Source: Candidatus Zixiibacteriota bacterium (GTDB lineage: Bacteria > Zixibacteria > MSB-5A5 > GN15 > FEB-12). From it: a DNA stretch of 6,748 bases. Shown in pieces: positions 1 through 5,577 of the stretch (its first letter is position 1; each line of letters begins with the position of its first letter). Under the pieces are notes generated by a model. That model searched no databases, had not been told where the DNA came from, and saw only the letters and a program-made list of their open reading frames with translations. Made by a program: the position numbers and the translations under genes. The stretch spans positions 1-6,748 of the forward strand of contig JAUVAR010000148.1 of assembly GCA_030591625.1 (NCBI GenBank), given 5' to 3'.

Positions 1-1
1 A

Positions 2-109
2 CAATTAGCCTGTAATAGAAAAGGTTTTCCTTGCTTTCACGACTCTATTTGTACTATTTGGCCCTCAATTATGAAAAATCACGAACAGGACATCCGGAAG
101 GAGCTTTAA
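2..109 (+). CDS. Possible 3' end of an upstream gene, or a 12-codon leader ORF (MKNHEQDIRKEL)
   Basis: This frame is open from the left edge of the window to a TAA at 107-109. It could be the last 35 codons of a gene that begins outside, or only the 12-codon ORF starting at ATG 71. Its final codons cover the Shine-Dalgarno GGAAGGAG (96-103) of the next gene, and its stop lies one base before that gene's TTG start. This arrangement is common where translation of two genes is coupled. An open run of this length occurs fairly often by chance, and I recognise no family in the residues. Treat it as a weak call. Confidence 0.2.
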   Translation, partial: QLACNRKGFPCFHDSICTIWPSIMKNHEQDIRKEL

Positions 110-110
110 T

Positions 111-488
111 TTGAAACCGATTCTGATGGCTGGAGTAGGCATCGTAAATGTCGCTCTCATTTGTTATAGCGTTGGAGTTATCTCCGAACAACGCAGTCAC
201 ATTGTTTCCAAAAAAGTCATTTCCTTTCTAACTGTAGGGGTAATCCTTGATATTATTGCGACTGCCTGTATGATTATAGGTTCTACCAGCTCCCCCTTTT
301 CACCTCATGGAATTCTCGGATATTCTTCTTTGACCGCCATGATCATTGAAACAGCGTTAGCCTGGCGCCACCGTCTTCAGCACGGAGATGCAAAAGTTAG
401 TACCGGACTTCACCGTTATTCTTTGATAGCCTATCTCTGGTGGGTTGGTGCATATATTACCGGTGCTATTCTGGTTGGAATGCGTTAG
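111..488 (+). CDS. Small four-helix membrane protein, HsmA/TIGR03987-like
   Basis: A 125-residue integral membrane protein. Four hydrophobic segments are visible at about residues 4-22, 36-57, 66-86 and 103-123, joined by short polar loops. The layout matches the HsmA/TIGR03987 family of small membrane proteins: a short N-terminal helix, an Asp in helix 2 (D47), a PHG motif at the start of helix 3 (H66), a charged WRHR loop (H87) and an LHRYS motif before helix 4 (H101). The family's biochemical role is unknown to me; the conserved His residues are suggestive but prove nothing. The TTG start at 111 is chosen because a strong Shine-Dalgarno (GGAAGGAG, 96-103) sits seven bases upstream and the hydrophobic helix begins directly after it. 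No terminator is seen before the next gene 113 bases downstream. Family assignment rests on recalled pattern similarity. Confidence 0.75.
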   Translation: MKPILMAGVGIVNVALICYSVGVISEQRSHIVSKKVISFLTVGVILDIIATACMIIGSTSSPFSPHGILGYSSLTAMIIETALAWRHRLQHGDAKVSTGLHRYSLIAYLWWVGAYITGAILVGMR

Positions 489-549
489 ATCTAGAGTTAA
501 AAATTAGCTGCAGATAGAATAGCGGAACCATTCCCCGACCATTCTGTTA

Positions 550-584
550 TTGGACCAGAAGACAAATATCATCTTAAAGTCCAA
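550..584 (+). promoter_or_regulatory. Inverted repeat TTGGAC...GTCCAA in front of the YceI gene
   Basis: TTGGAC (550-555) and GTCCAA (579-584) are exact inverted repeats. Inside them AAGA (559-562) pairs with TCTT (572-575), giving a two-tier stem with a symmetrical 3/3 internal loop. It ends seven bases before the Shine-Dalgarno GGGAGG (591-596). It may be a leader hairpin or an operator; the function is inferred only from position. Confidence 0.3.
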
Positions 585-601
585 ATTACTGGGAGGTCCA
601 A

Positions 602-1189
602 ATGATAAGAAAAGCGATTCTGTTAGTAGCCCTTTTAACCGTTGCAGCTGTTTCGGCACAGGCCGGCGACTGGAAAGTTGACCCGTCACATTCTTCTGTT
701 AAGTTCGATGTTAGTCACATGGTGATAAGTCGTGTGCATGGTATTTTTGGACAGTTTGAAGGATCTATGTCCTTTGATGATTCTATGTTCAATGCGAGCA
801 AAGTTGAATTTACTGTTCAAATAGCCTCGGTTGACACCGACAATGCCGACCGCGACAAACATCTCAAATCTGCAGATTTCTTTGATGCAGAAAAACATCC
901 AACGATGTCATTCAAATCTACAAGTGTAAGAAATGGCAAGGGTGACAGCTTTGAACTCGAAGGTGACCTTACAATTCATTCAGTTACAAAAACAGTCATC
1001 TTTAATTGCGAGTATTATGGTACAGTAAAAGATCCCTGGGGTAATACGAAATCAGGCTTCTCTGCAACTGTCAAAATAAACCGTCAGGATTTTGGACTTT
1101 CATGGTCCAAGTCACTCGATTCGGGTGGCCTTGTAGTTGGCGATGATGTCACAATCAAGCTCGATCTGGAGTTTGCACTGGCTAAGTAA
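602..1189 (+). CDS. Exported YceI-family lipid-binding protein
   Basis: A 195-residue YceI-like protein. The family folds as a lipocalin-like beta barrel that binds long isoprenoid or other lipid chains in the periplasm. Residues 1-21 form a signal peptide: MIRK, a hydrophobic core and an AQA cleavage site before GDW. The mature part carries the family landmarks in order: WKVDPSHSSVKFDVSHM at 24-40, VHGIFGQFEG at 45-54, the DKHLKSADFFDAEKHP block at 85-100, GDLTIHSVTK at 121-130, RQDFGLSW at 161-168 and the closing VGDDVTIKLDLEF strand at 179-191. Length is typical for the family. The ATG at 602 is supported by GGGAGG (591-596) and by the signal peptide starting there. The ligand cannot be read from the sequence. 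A strong terminator follows at once, so this is the last gene of its transcript. Confidence 0.93.
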   Translation: MIRKAILLVALLTVAAVSAQAGDWKVDPSHSSVKFDVSHMVISRVHGIFGQFEGSMSFDDSMFNASKVEFTVQIASVDTDNADRDKHLKSADFFDAEKHPTMSFKSTSVRNGKGDSFELEGDLTIHSVTKTVIFNCEYYGTVKDPWGNTKSGFSATVKINRQDFGLSWSKSLDSGGLVVGDDVTIKLDLEFALAK

Positions 1190-1212
1190 GCGATACAAAC
1201 ATGAATTTTAAG

Positions 1213-1241
1213 CCCGTAGTCTTTTGACTGCGGGTTTTTTT
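1213..1241 (+). terminator. Rho-independent terminator after the YceI gene
   Basis: CCCGTAGTC (1213-1221) pairs with GACTGCGGG (1226-1234), nine pairs with one T-G wobble, around a TTTT loop. Seven T residues follow (1235-1241). It lies 24 bases after the stop codon. Confidence 0.92.
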
Positions 1242-1287
1242 GTGCTCTCTTTTGGCGCAGAATGCGATGTCACTCACATTAACCCGA

Positions 1288-1316
1288 TTGACATAGTGAT
1301 CGGCATTAGCTATAAT
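1288..1316 (+). promoter_or_regulatory. Consensus sigma-70-type promoter of the EF-G-like gene
   Basis: TTGACA (1288-1293) and TATAAT (1311-1316) both match the consensus at all six positions, with the optimal 17-base spacer. Transcription should start near 1323, leaving a leader of roughly 64 bases. No upstream gene feeds in, since the terminator at 1213-1241 lies in front. Strong constitutive expression is inferred. Confidence 0.9.
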
Positions 1317-1345
1317 ATTTGGCTCTGATACTGAATTTTGAAAAA

Positions 1346-1359
1346 AGGCCACCTGGCCT
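1346..1359 (+). promoter_or_regulatory. Short hairpin in the leader of the EF-G-like gene
   Basis: AGGCC (1346-1350) and GGCCT (1355-1359) pair around ACCT. The hairpin sits in the presumed 5' leader, about 14 bases before the Shine-Dalgarno TTGGAGG (1373-1379). No T-run follows, so it is not a terminator. A role in mRNA stability or translation is possible but unproven. Confidence 0.35.
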
Positions 1360-1386
1360 GTTAAATTATAAGTTGGAGGTTCATCG

Positions 1387-3471
1387 GTGAAGGAATATAC
1401 CACTGATAAAATTCGAAACTTCTGTCTGGCCGGTCAACGCGGCTGTGGTAAAACAACGCTTGGAGATGCGATCGCCTACGATGCGGGAGTCAATAACCGT
1501 ATCGGTAAGGTTGATGATGGCAGTTCAGTTCTTGATTATACCGACGCAGAAATCGCTCGCAGTACATCACTAACATCAAAACTATTAGCCTTTGAATGGA
1601 AAAACCACAAAATCAATTTGTTCGACTGTCCGGGTCATTCCGATTTTGTTGGTGAACTTCTTGGTGCTGCCCATGTCACCGACGCCGTTGGTTTTTTAGT
1701 TGATGCCCTGGCAGGTGTTGAAATTGGAACCCAGCTTCAATGGCGATATCTTGACAAAAATCGTAAAGCGATATTCTTCTTTGTTAATAAGATGGACAAG
1801 GATAATGCCGATGGCGCCAAAGCTCTTGAATCTATTGTAAATGTATTTGGTAAAAGTGCGGTAGCGATTCAGCTTCCTATCGGAAACGCTGCCGATTTTA
1901 AAGGTATCGTCGATCTTCTGACAATGAAAGCATATACCTTTGATGACAAAGGTGAACGCAAAGAAATTGATATTCCGGCAGATTTAAAAGATCAGGCCGA
2001 AGCTGCCAAAGAGACTTTGATTGAAGCTGCCGCCGAAGCCGATGATGCCCTGATGGAAAAGTTCTTTGATGAAGGCACCCTTGGTCATGATGATTTCATG
2101 AAAGGCTTTAGTGCCGGTATTGCCAATGGTAAAGTATTCCCTGTCTTGTTTGGTGCCGCCTCAAAAAATATGGGTGTAAAAGTTCTTCTCGATTTCTGTA
2201 TCGACTTTCTCCCTGCCGCCAATCAGGTTGGCGAACTTGAAGCGAACATGACCGACAAAGAAGATGTCATCAAACTTCCATTTGACCCGAACGGTTCAGT
2301 TGCAGCTTATGCCTGCAAGGTAACTTCCGAAGGCCATCTTGGTGACATGACATTGTTCCGCGTTGTCTCTGGTACAATCAAACCGGGTGTCGATCTAATG
2401 AACCAGCAGACACGATCATCAGAACGTTTTACCCAGCTATATACAATGCAGGGTAAAAATCGAATAGATGTCAGTTCTGCTCCGGCAGGTGATATTGTTA
2501 CTGTTGTAAAACTTAAAAACACTCATGTCAGTCAGACTGTTTGTGATAAAGCATTCTCGGTAACCGTACCGACAGTTGTCTATCCTAATCCGGTTATGGA
2601 TGTTGCTATCAGGCCTAAGAAAAAAGGTGATGAGGACAAAATCTCTGCCGGTATTCACAAGATCAACGAAGAAGATCCAACCTTCAAATTCATATCAGAT
2701 CCAGCCCTGCAACAACAGGTGCTCTACGCTCAGGGTTCGACCCACATCGATACGATCTGCGAAAAATTGAAGAGTCGTTTTGGAGTTGAGGTTGAGCTTC
2801 ATCGCCCCAAGATCGCATATCGCGAGACGATCAAAGGCAAGACCGAAAAAGAATACAAACACAAAAAGCAGTCAGGTGGACGCGGCCAGTATGGTCATGT
2901 TCATATCCGCATCGAACCGAATGTACGCGGTGGTGGTTTTCTCTTCACCGATGAACTCAAGGGTGGTGTTATTCCATCCAAGTTTGTTCCGGCGGTAGAA
3001 AAAGGTGTCGTCGAATCGATGGTCTCAGGCGGTCTCGCTGGATCAGAAGTTGTTGACGTCAAAGTGGCTGTCTTCTATGGTTCGAGTCATGATGTTGACT
3101 CATCCGATATGGCCTTCAAGATTGCCGGCATGATGGCTTTCAAGGAAGGATTCATGGAATGCAAACCGATCCTGCTTGAGCCAATTTACAATCTTGAAGT
3201 GCTCGCTCCGAATGATTACACCGGCGATGTCATGGGCGACCTTTCATCCCGTCGCGCCAAGATCGCAGGCATGGACCCCGAAGGTGCAAACCAACGAGTG
3301 AAAGCTACGGTCCCTCAGGCTGAATTGTATCAGTACTCGGTTGATCTGCGCTCGATGACCCAGGGTCAGGGTGTCTATTCAATTGAGTTCTCTCACTACG
3401 AAGAAGTGCCTCACGAAGCAGCCCAAAAGGTGATCGCAGCAGCGAAAGCCGAAAAGGAAGCCGACGCTTAA
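1387..3471 (+). CDS. fusA: Elongation factor G-like translational GTPase (EF-G2 type)
   Basis: A 694-residue, full-length protein with all five EF-G domains. The GTPase domain shows G1 GQRGCGKT (16-23), G3 DCPGH (80-84), G4 NKMD (134-137) and a G5-like GAAS (256-259). Domain II lies at about 290-385, III at 397-475, IV at 476-595 with YRETI and the KHKKQSGGRGQYG loop (491-503), and V from about 596. EF-G drives ribosomal translocation and, with RRF, recycling. Here the usual GHxDAGKT is GQRGCGKT, losing the P-loop Asp and His, and the switch I RGITI is RSTSL (58-62), with Ser for Thr. The catalytic switch II His (H84) is kept. These changes and the lack of a str-operon setting suggest an EF-G-like paralogue (a fusA2 label may fit better). 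The GTG start follows TTGGAGG (1373-1379). Promoter and terminator make it monocistronic. Confidence 0.92.
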   Translation: MKEYTTDKIRNFCLAGQRGCGKTTLGDAIAYDAGVNNRIGKVDDGSSVLDYTDAEIARSTSLTSKLLAFEWKNHKINLFDCPGHSDFVGELLGAAHVTDAVGFLVDALAGVEIGTQLQWRYLDKNRKAIFFFVNKMDKDNADGAKALESIVNVFGKSAVAIQLPIGNAADFKGIVDLLTMKAYTFDDKGERKEIDIPADLKDQAEAAKETLIEAAAEADDALMEKFFDEGTLGHDDFMKGFSAGIANGKVFPVLFGAASKNMGVKVLLDFCIDFLPAANQVGELEANMTDKEDVIKLPFDPNGSVAAYACKVTSEGHLGDMTLFRVVSGTIKPGVDLMNQQTRSSERFTQLYTMQGKNRIDVSSAPAGDIVTVVKLKNTHVSQTVCDKAFSVTVPTVVYPNPVMDVAIRPKKKGDEDKISAGIHKINEEDPTFKFISDPALQQQVLYAQGSTHIDTICEKLKSRFGVEVELHRPKIAYRETIKGKTEKEYKHKKQSGGRGQYGHVHIRIEPNVRGGGFLFTDELKGGVIPSKFVPAVEKGVVESMVSGGLAGSEVVDVKVAVFYGSSHDVDSSDMAFKIAGMMAFKEGFMECKPILLEPIYNLEVLAPNDYTGDVMGDLSSRRAKIAGMDPEGANQRVKATVPQAELYQYSVDLRSMTQGQGVYSIEFSHYEEVPHEAAQKVIAAAKAEKEADA

Positions 3472-3502
3472 GCTGATTAATTTTGATCTTATATTGATAA
3501 TC

Positions 3503-3534
3503 AAAACGGACCTGATATCAGGTCCGTTTTTTTT
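3503..3534 (+). terminator. Strong rho-independent terminator after the EF-G-like gene
   Basis: A perfect palindrome runs from 3503 to 3530. CGGACCTGAT (3507-3516) is followed directly by its reverse complement, with AAAA and TTTT extending the arms and a T-run continuing to 3534. The A-rich left arm could let it work on both strands. It separates the GTPase gene from lexA. Confidence 0.95.
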
Positions 3535-3543
3535 GTGATGTTA

Positions 3544-3567
3544 AACATAAATATTTACGAATATGTT
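3544..3567 (+). promoter_or_regulatory. Inverted repeat AACATA-N12-TATGTT upstream of lexA: candidate operator
   Basis: AACATA (3544-3549) and TATGTT (3562-3567) are exact inverted repeats whose right arm ends one base before the -35 box of the lexA promoter. LexA usually represses its own gene, so an operator is expected here. The motif matches neither CTGT-N8-ACAG nor GAAC-N4-GTTC. The region is AT-rich, so the repeat may be chance. Confidence 0.25.
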
Positions 3568-3568
3568 A

Positions 3569-3597
3569 TTGACAAGTGAACAAATGGGCAGTAGTCT
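3569..3597 (+). promoter_or_regulatory. Probable lexA promoter
   Basis: A perfect -35 box TTGACA (3569-3574) is followed after exactly 17 bases by TAGTCT (3592-3597), a weak -10 that matches TATAAT at three positions including the first two bases and the last. Transcription would start near 3604, giving a leader of about 32 bases. Confidence 0.6.
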
Positions 3598-3635
3598 GTA
3601 TGTATGAAAGCTAAACTGATTATAGAGACCGAGTT

Positions 3636-4250
3636 ATGAAGGAAAAACTGACTCATCGCCAAAGTGCTGTATTTGAGTTTATCAAAGATCACCTGATTAG
3701 GCGTGGAAGCTCTCCTACTATTCGCGAAATTGGCAAGCAGTTCGGAATCAGTTCGACTAATGGTGTGCGGACACACTTGAGTGCTTTAATCCGTAAAAGG
3801 TATATCAAAAAGACTCAGCTTATTTCGCGCGGGATTGAACTGGTTGATGATATTTCTCGGGAAGTTGGTCGTATCTCACTGGTTGGCTCAGTTCCTGCCG
3901 GTCTGCCGATTGATGCGATTGAGAATATCGAAAATGAATTCGCTCTCGATGCATCATTTTTGCCGAAGGGTGAATCATTCTCGTTGCGTGTTACCGGAGA
4001 TTCGATGTGTGATGCCGGAATTTACGACGGCGATATCGTCGTTGTTCAAAAACAGGCGACCGCTAACAAGGGTGAAATTGTCGTTGCACTTATAGATGGT
4101 GAAGCGACAGTAAAACGATATTTCCCCGAGGGTAATCAGATTCGTTTGCAGCCGGAGAATGACAAGTTCAAACCTATAATCGTCGATAAGCAATCGGGAG
4201 AGTTCAGGATTGCCGGTAAAGTTGTTGGGCTGTTACGGAAATACAACTGA
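3636..4250 (+). CDS. lexA: LexA, SOS-response repressor and self-cleaving protease
   Basis: A 204-residue LexA of standard length. Residues 1-65 form the winged helix-turn-helix DNA-binding domain; LTHRQSAVFEFIKDH opens it and SPTIREIGKQFGISS leads into the recognition helix around 40-56. Residues 78-204 form the S24 peptidase domain. The self-cleavage site is A88-G89 within VPAGLP. The catalytic Ser is S123 in GDSM and the catalytic Lys is K160 in EATVKRY, so both dyad residues are intact. The protein represses DNA-damage genes until RecA filaments stimulate its autocleavage. The ATG at 3636 is chosen because the family N-terminus begins there; the Shine-Dalgarno is poor (GAG at 3631-3633 is too close), so translation may be weak. 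The gene has its own promoter, and no umuC, dinB or imuA neighbour is present. Confidence 0.96.
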   Translation: MKEKLTHRQSAVFEFIKDHLIRRGSSPTIREIGKQFGISSTNGVRTHLSALIRKRYIKKTQLISRGIELVDDISREVGRISLVGSVPAGLPIDAIENIENEFALDASFLPKGESFSLRVTGDSMCDAGIYDGDIVVVQKQATANKGEIVVALIDGEATVKRYFPEGNQIRLQPENDKFKPIIVDKQSGEFRIAGKVVGLLRKYN

Positions 4251-4270
4251 CCTTAACTATTATTTATTTC

Positions 4271-4306
4271 GATGGTAGGGCGGGTGCGCGATTCGGACCC
4301 GCCATC
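4271..4306 (+). terminator. GC-rich hairpin after lexA, possible terminator without a T-run
   Basis: GGCGGGT (4279-4285) pairs with ACCCGCC (4297-4303) across an 11-base loop; GATGG (4271-4275) could alternatively pair with CCATC (4302-4306). It lies 29 bases after the lexA stop. No T-tract follows, so termination is uncertain; it could instead protect the 3' end of the mRNA. Confidence 0.4.
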
Positions 4307-4394
4307 TTAGGGAAAGTATTCCCTCATATTTCTTCTTATGACAGAACAATCATCAATTCATTGGTTTTGCACTTCTAACACCCCCTCTTTTCTG

Positions 4395-4422
4395 TTGACA
4401 ATTGTATCACTTTAGATAGATT
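4395..4422 (+). promoter_or_regulatory. Probable promoter of the tRNA-Thr gene
   Basis: TTGACA (4395-4400) is followed after 16 bases by TAGATT (4417-4422), which matches four of six -10 positions. Transcription would start near 4429, about 28 bases before the mature tRNA end. Confidence 0.55.
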
Positions 4423-4456
4423 TATGGCCTGCTCATTGTAGAGTTATTGTATGTTA

Positions 4457-4529
4457 GCCACCGTAGCTCAGTTGGTAGAGCAATTGATTCGTAATCAATA
4501 GGTCAGCAGTTCGATCCTGCTCGGTGGCT
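4457..4529 (+). tRNA. tRNA-Thr, anticodon CGT
   Basis: A full cloverleaf can be drawn by eye. The acceptor stem GCCACCG (4457-4463) pairs perfectly with CGGTGGC (4522-4528). The D arm is GCTC/GAGC (4466-4469, 4478-4481) with the AGTTGGTA loop. The anticodon stem ATTGA/TCAAT (4483-4487, 4495-4499) holds the loop TTCGTAA, giving anticodon CGT, which reads ACG threonine codons. The variable loop is AGGTC (4500-4504), and the T arm AGCAG/CTGCT closes the loop TTCGATC (4510-4516). The discriminator base is T at 4529. The 3' CCA is not encoded and must be added enzymatically. The gene stands alone, with gene-poor sequence behind it. Confidence 0.97.
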
Positions 4530-4791
4530 CTTAGATTCTCCCCAGATAATGCTAAAAAGAGAAACTCGAATTGGGTTTGCTCGTGCAAAAAAAAGGTCGT
4601 TGTAGTCATTCGATGGTCTTTGCGGATGATGCAGTTATAGGGTTTATTCCTTTATAAGACTTTCTGTTCTCTGTACATTATCATACTTCAATCTCGCTTT
4701 TACAGAGAGTGCCATTCTTCTTGGATGCGAGGATATAAACGAAACCTTGTTTCATACTCTTTGGATCAATGCTGTCGCATTGATCTTATGT

Positions 4792-4819
4792 TCTGGATAC
4801 CCGCGTTCGCGAGTATGAC
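4792..4819 (+). repeat. REP-like palindrome, family 2, copy 1
   Basis: ATACCCGCG (4797-4805) and CGCGAGTAT (4808-4816) form an imperfect palindrome with one mismatch, inside the context TCTGGA...GAC. The same 28-base pattern returns inverted at 4939-4967. Sequences of the style GGATACCCGC...GCGGGTATGAC are widespread REP-like repeats in bacterial intergenic DNA. Confidence 0.6.
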
Positions 4820-4938
4820 ATTCCGGGGAATTTGTTTAGATTTGTAAAGCATTCTATTCAAGACAGATTTCTTTAACATCGTTACACTAAAAATACGCAA
4901 TTATACTACACTATAAACCATATCCAACTCGTGGAAGA

Positions 4939-4967
4939 GTCTCACTCGCGCAGGCGGGTGTCCAGAT
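4939..4967 (-). repeat. REP-like palindrome, family 2, copy 2 (inverted)
   Basis: Read on the minus strand this matches copy 1 at 4792-4819 along its length: TCTGGAyACCCGC, then a short variable centre, then GCGAGT and GAC. CACTCGC (4943-4949) pairs with GCGGGTG (4954-4960) with one wobble. The two copies face each other about 120 bases apart, like the paired REPs of a BIME. Confidence 0.55.
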
Positions 4968-5069
4968 CCCATAATTGTTCTTCTACAGGTAGCTCATACC
5001 AACTGCCAAAAACCAGAATCACCTCAGAGTTAGTAGCGGAAGTGTAGAAAAGCACTTCTTTAACCGTAG

Positions 5070-5123
5070 CTCAAAACCCCTGTTGAACAGGCTCAGCCTG
5101 TGGTTTTGAGATCGCGAAGCGAT
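5070..5123. repeat. Nested stem-loops CTCAAAACC/GGTTTTGAG and ATCGC/GCGAT
   Basis: An outer nine-pair stem joins CTCAAAACC (5070-5078) to GGTTTTGAG (5102-5110). Inside it two mutually exclusive hairpins are possible: CCTGTT/AACAGG (5079-5091) or ACAGGC/GCCTGT (5087-5101). A second hairpin, ATCGC-GAA-GCGAT (5111-5123), follows without a gap. This is either a REP-type palindrome or part of a structured RNA. Confidence 0.5.
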
Positions 5124-5165
5124 TCAGTATGATTGCCACTCGCGGAGTATATCAGGGACAGACGA

Positions 5166-5189
5166 GGGTCGGCCGATGGCGGACCGCCC
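5166..5189. repeat. GC-rich bulged hairpin
   Basis: GGGTCGG (5166-5172) pairs with CCGCCC (5184-5189) leaving T5169 bulged, and CCG/CGG inside extend the stem around ATGG. It is much richer in GC than its surroundings, as REP elements often are. A short ACTC-GCG-GAGT hairpin (5138-5148) lies just before it. Confidence 0.4.
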
Positions 5190-5252
5190 ACCTAAATACC
5201 TAAACTCTAACAATCGATCCGGTCCGTAGGATAAAACACTCAATGAATGTAT

Positions 5253-5290
5253 AAGAAAAGAGTGGGCCGGTAGTGACCCACTCTTTCTTA
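5253..5290 (-). terminator. Terminator-like hairpin, probably serving the minus strand
   Basis: AAGAGTGGG (5258-5266) pairs perfectly with CCCACTCTT (5277-5285) over a ten-base loop. The minus strand continues with a T-rich TTCTTAT tract after the stem; the plus strand continues with the shorter TCTTAA. It lies about 40 bases beyond the stop of the minus-strand coding remnant at 5328-5448, so it was probably that gene's terminator; it may act on both strands. Confidence 0.6.
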
Positions 5291-5327
5291 AGGAGGCAAT
5301 AGATAAATAAGCATTTTAATGGAGCGC

Positions 5328-5448
5328 TCAGATATCAAAGGCTGTCATAGTGGCATCACCTGTATGATCTGGTGTCATTCGCTCGTCTATCTCTAATACA
5401 TTCTTGATTTGAAATGGTTCAAAAAAAAATGAGAATATTTTGGATTAT
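5328..5448 (-). pseudogene. Possible surviving 3' end of a broken minus-strand gene
   Basis: On the minus strand a frame stays open from about 5448 down to the TGA at 5328-5330, ending in MTAFDI. It has no ATG, GTG or TTG before an internal ATG that would leave only 15 residues, and no ribosome binding site at that point. It is followed by the terminator hairpin at 5253-5290 at a normal distance for a real 3' end. Its upstream end meets the RAYT remnant that starts near 5443, so insertion or deletion at that locus may have removed the rest of the gene. I recognise no family in the roughly 39 residues, and a chance open frame is quite possible. Confidence 0.25.
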
Positions 5449-5481
5449 AATGATGATACAATGGTTTGGAAAGATTGGTAG
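5443..5481 (+). pseudogene. 3' remnant of a second REP-associated tyrosine transposase
   Basis: The final codons here read DY....MVWKDW and stop (TAG at 5479-5481). The intact transposase downstream ends DY......MIWKDW and stop (6224-6226). From ATG 5461 to the stop, 18 of 21 bases match 6206-6226, and the similarity continues past the stop into the same type of right-hand hairpin (5498-5538 versus 6243-6283). Everything upstream of about 5443 is missing: that frame hits a TGA at 5410-5412 and shows no transposase residues. It is best read as the right end of an older RAYT unit cut down by deletion. Confidence 0.65.
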
Positions 5482-5497
5482 AAAACGGAGAGTAGTC

Positions 5498-5538
5498 GTC
5501 AGGTCACACGTTCGGCAGAGCCGACCGCAAGACCTAAC
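5498..5538 (-). repeat. RAYT-associated REP hairpin, right-end type, copy B1
   Basis: GTCAGGTC (5498-5505) pairs with GACCTAAC (5531-5538), one pair lost by G to A. The inner stem TCGGC-AGA-GCCGA (5512-5524) is perfect. Read on the minus strand it has the same plan as the left-end hairpin at 5694-5737. Its flank CGAAACTTTAGAGAG continues the family resemblance. It accompanies the transposase remnant at 5443-5481. Confidence 0.85.
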
Positions 5539-5577
5539 GAAACTTTAGAGAGTCCGGTTTATTAAAAGAGCCAAGGT

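Larger units (their letters stand above)
4530..5327. other. Gene-free stretch rich in palindromes
   Basis: I see no reading frame here with both a ribosome binding site and a recognisable product on either strand. What it does hold is a series of short hairpins: GAAAC-CTT-GTTTC (4741-4753), GATCAATGC-TGTC-GCATTGATC (4764-4785), the two REP-like sequences listed separately, GAAGTG/CACTTC (5039-5058), the stem-loop run 5070-5189 and the terminator-like hairpin 5253-5290. A stretch of eight A residues lies near 4590. The overall picture is accumulated repetitive sequence downstream of a tRNA gene; a structured RNA is the main alternative for 5070-5190. Confidence 0.6.

Noticed and set aside
31..57. 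TTGCTT...TACTAT as a promoter for the HsmA-like gene
   Set aside because: The spacer is only 15 bases and both boxes are weak, so the support is too thin.
1182..1403. Minus-strand reading frame of 73 codons between the YceI and EF-G-like genes
   Set aside because: It runs opposite a clear terminator and a consensus promoter, and has no ribosome site or family pattern.
3569..3583. TTG-N9-CAA in the lexA promoter as an SOS box
   Set aside because: It is longer spaced than the known TTTG-N5-CAAA type and largely overlaps the -35 box; the symmetry is too short to support.
5290..5396. Small ORF of 25 codons from ATG 5319 behind a perfect-looking TAAGGAGG (5289-5296)
   Set aside because: The spacing from the ribosome site to the ATG is about 22 bases, too long, and the product shows no recognisable pattern. 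The AGGAGG is probably a by-product of the terminator flank.
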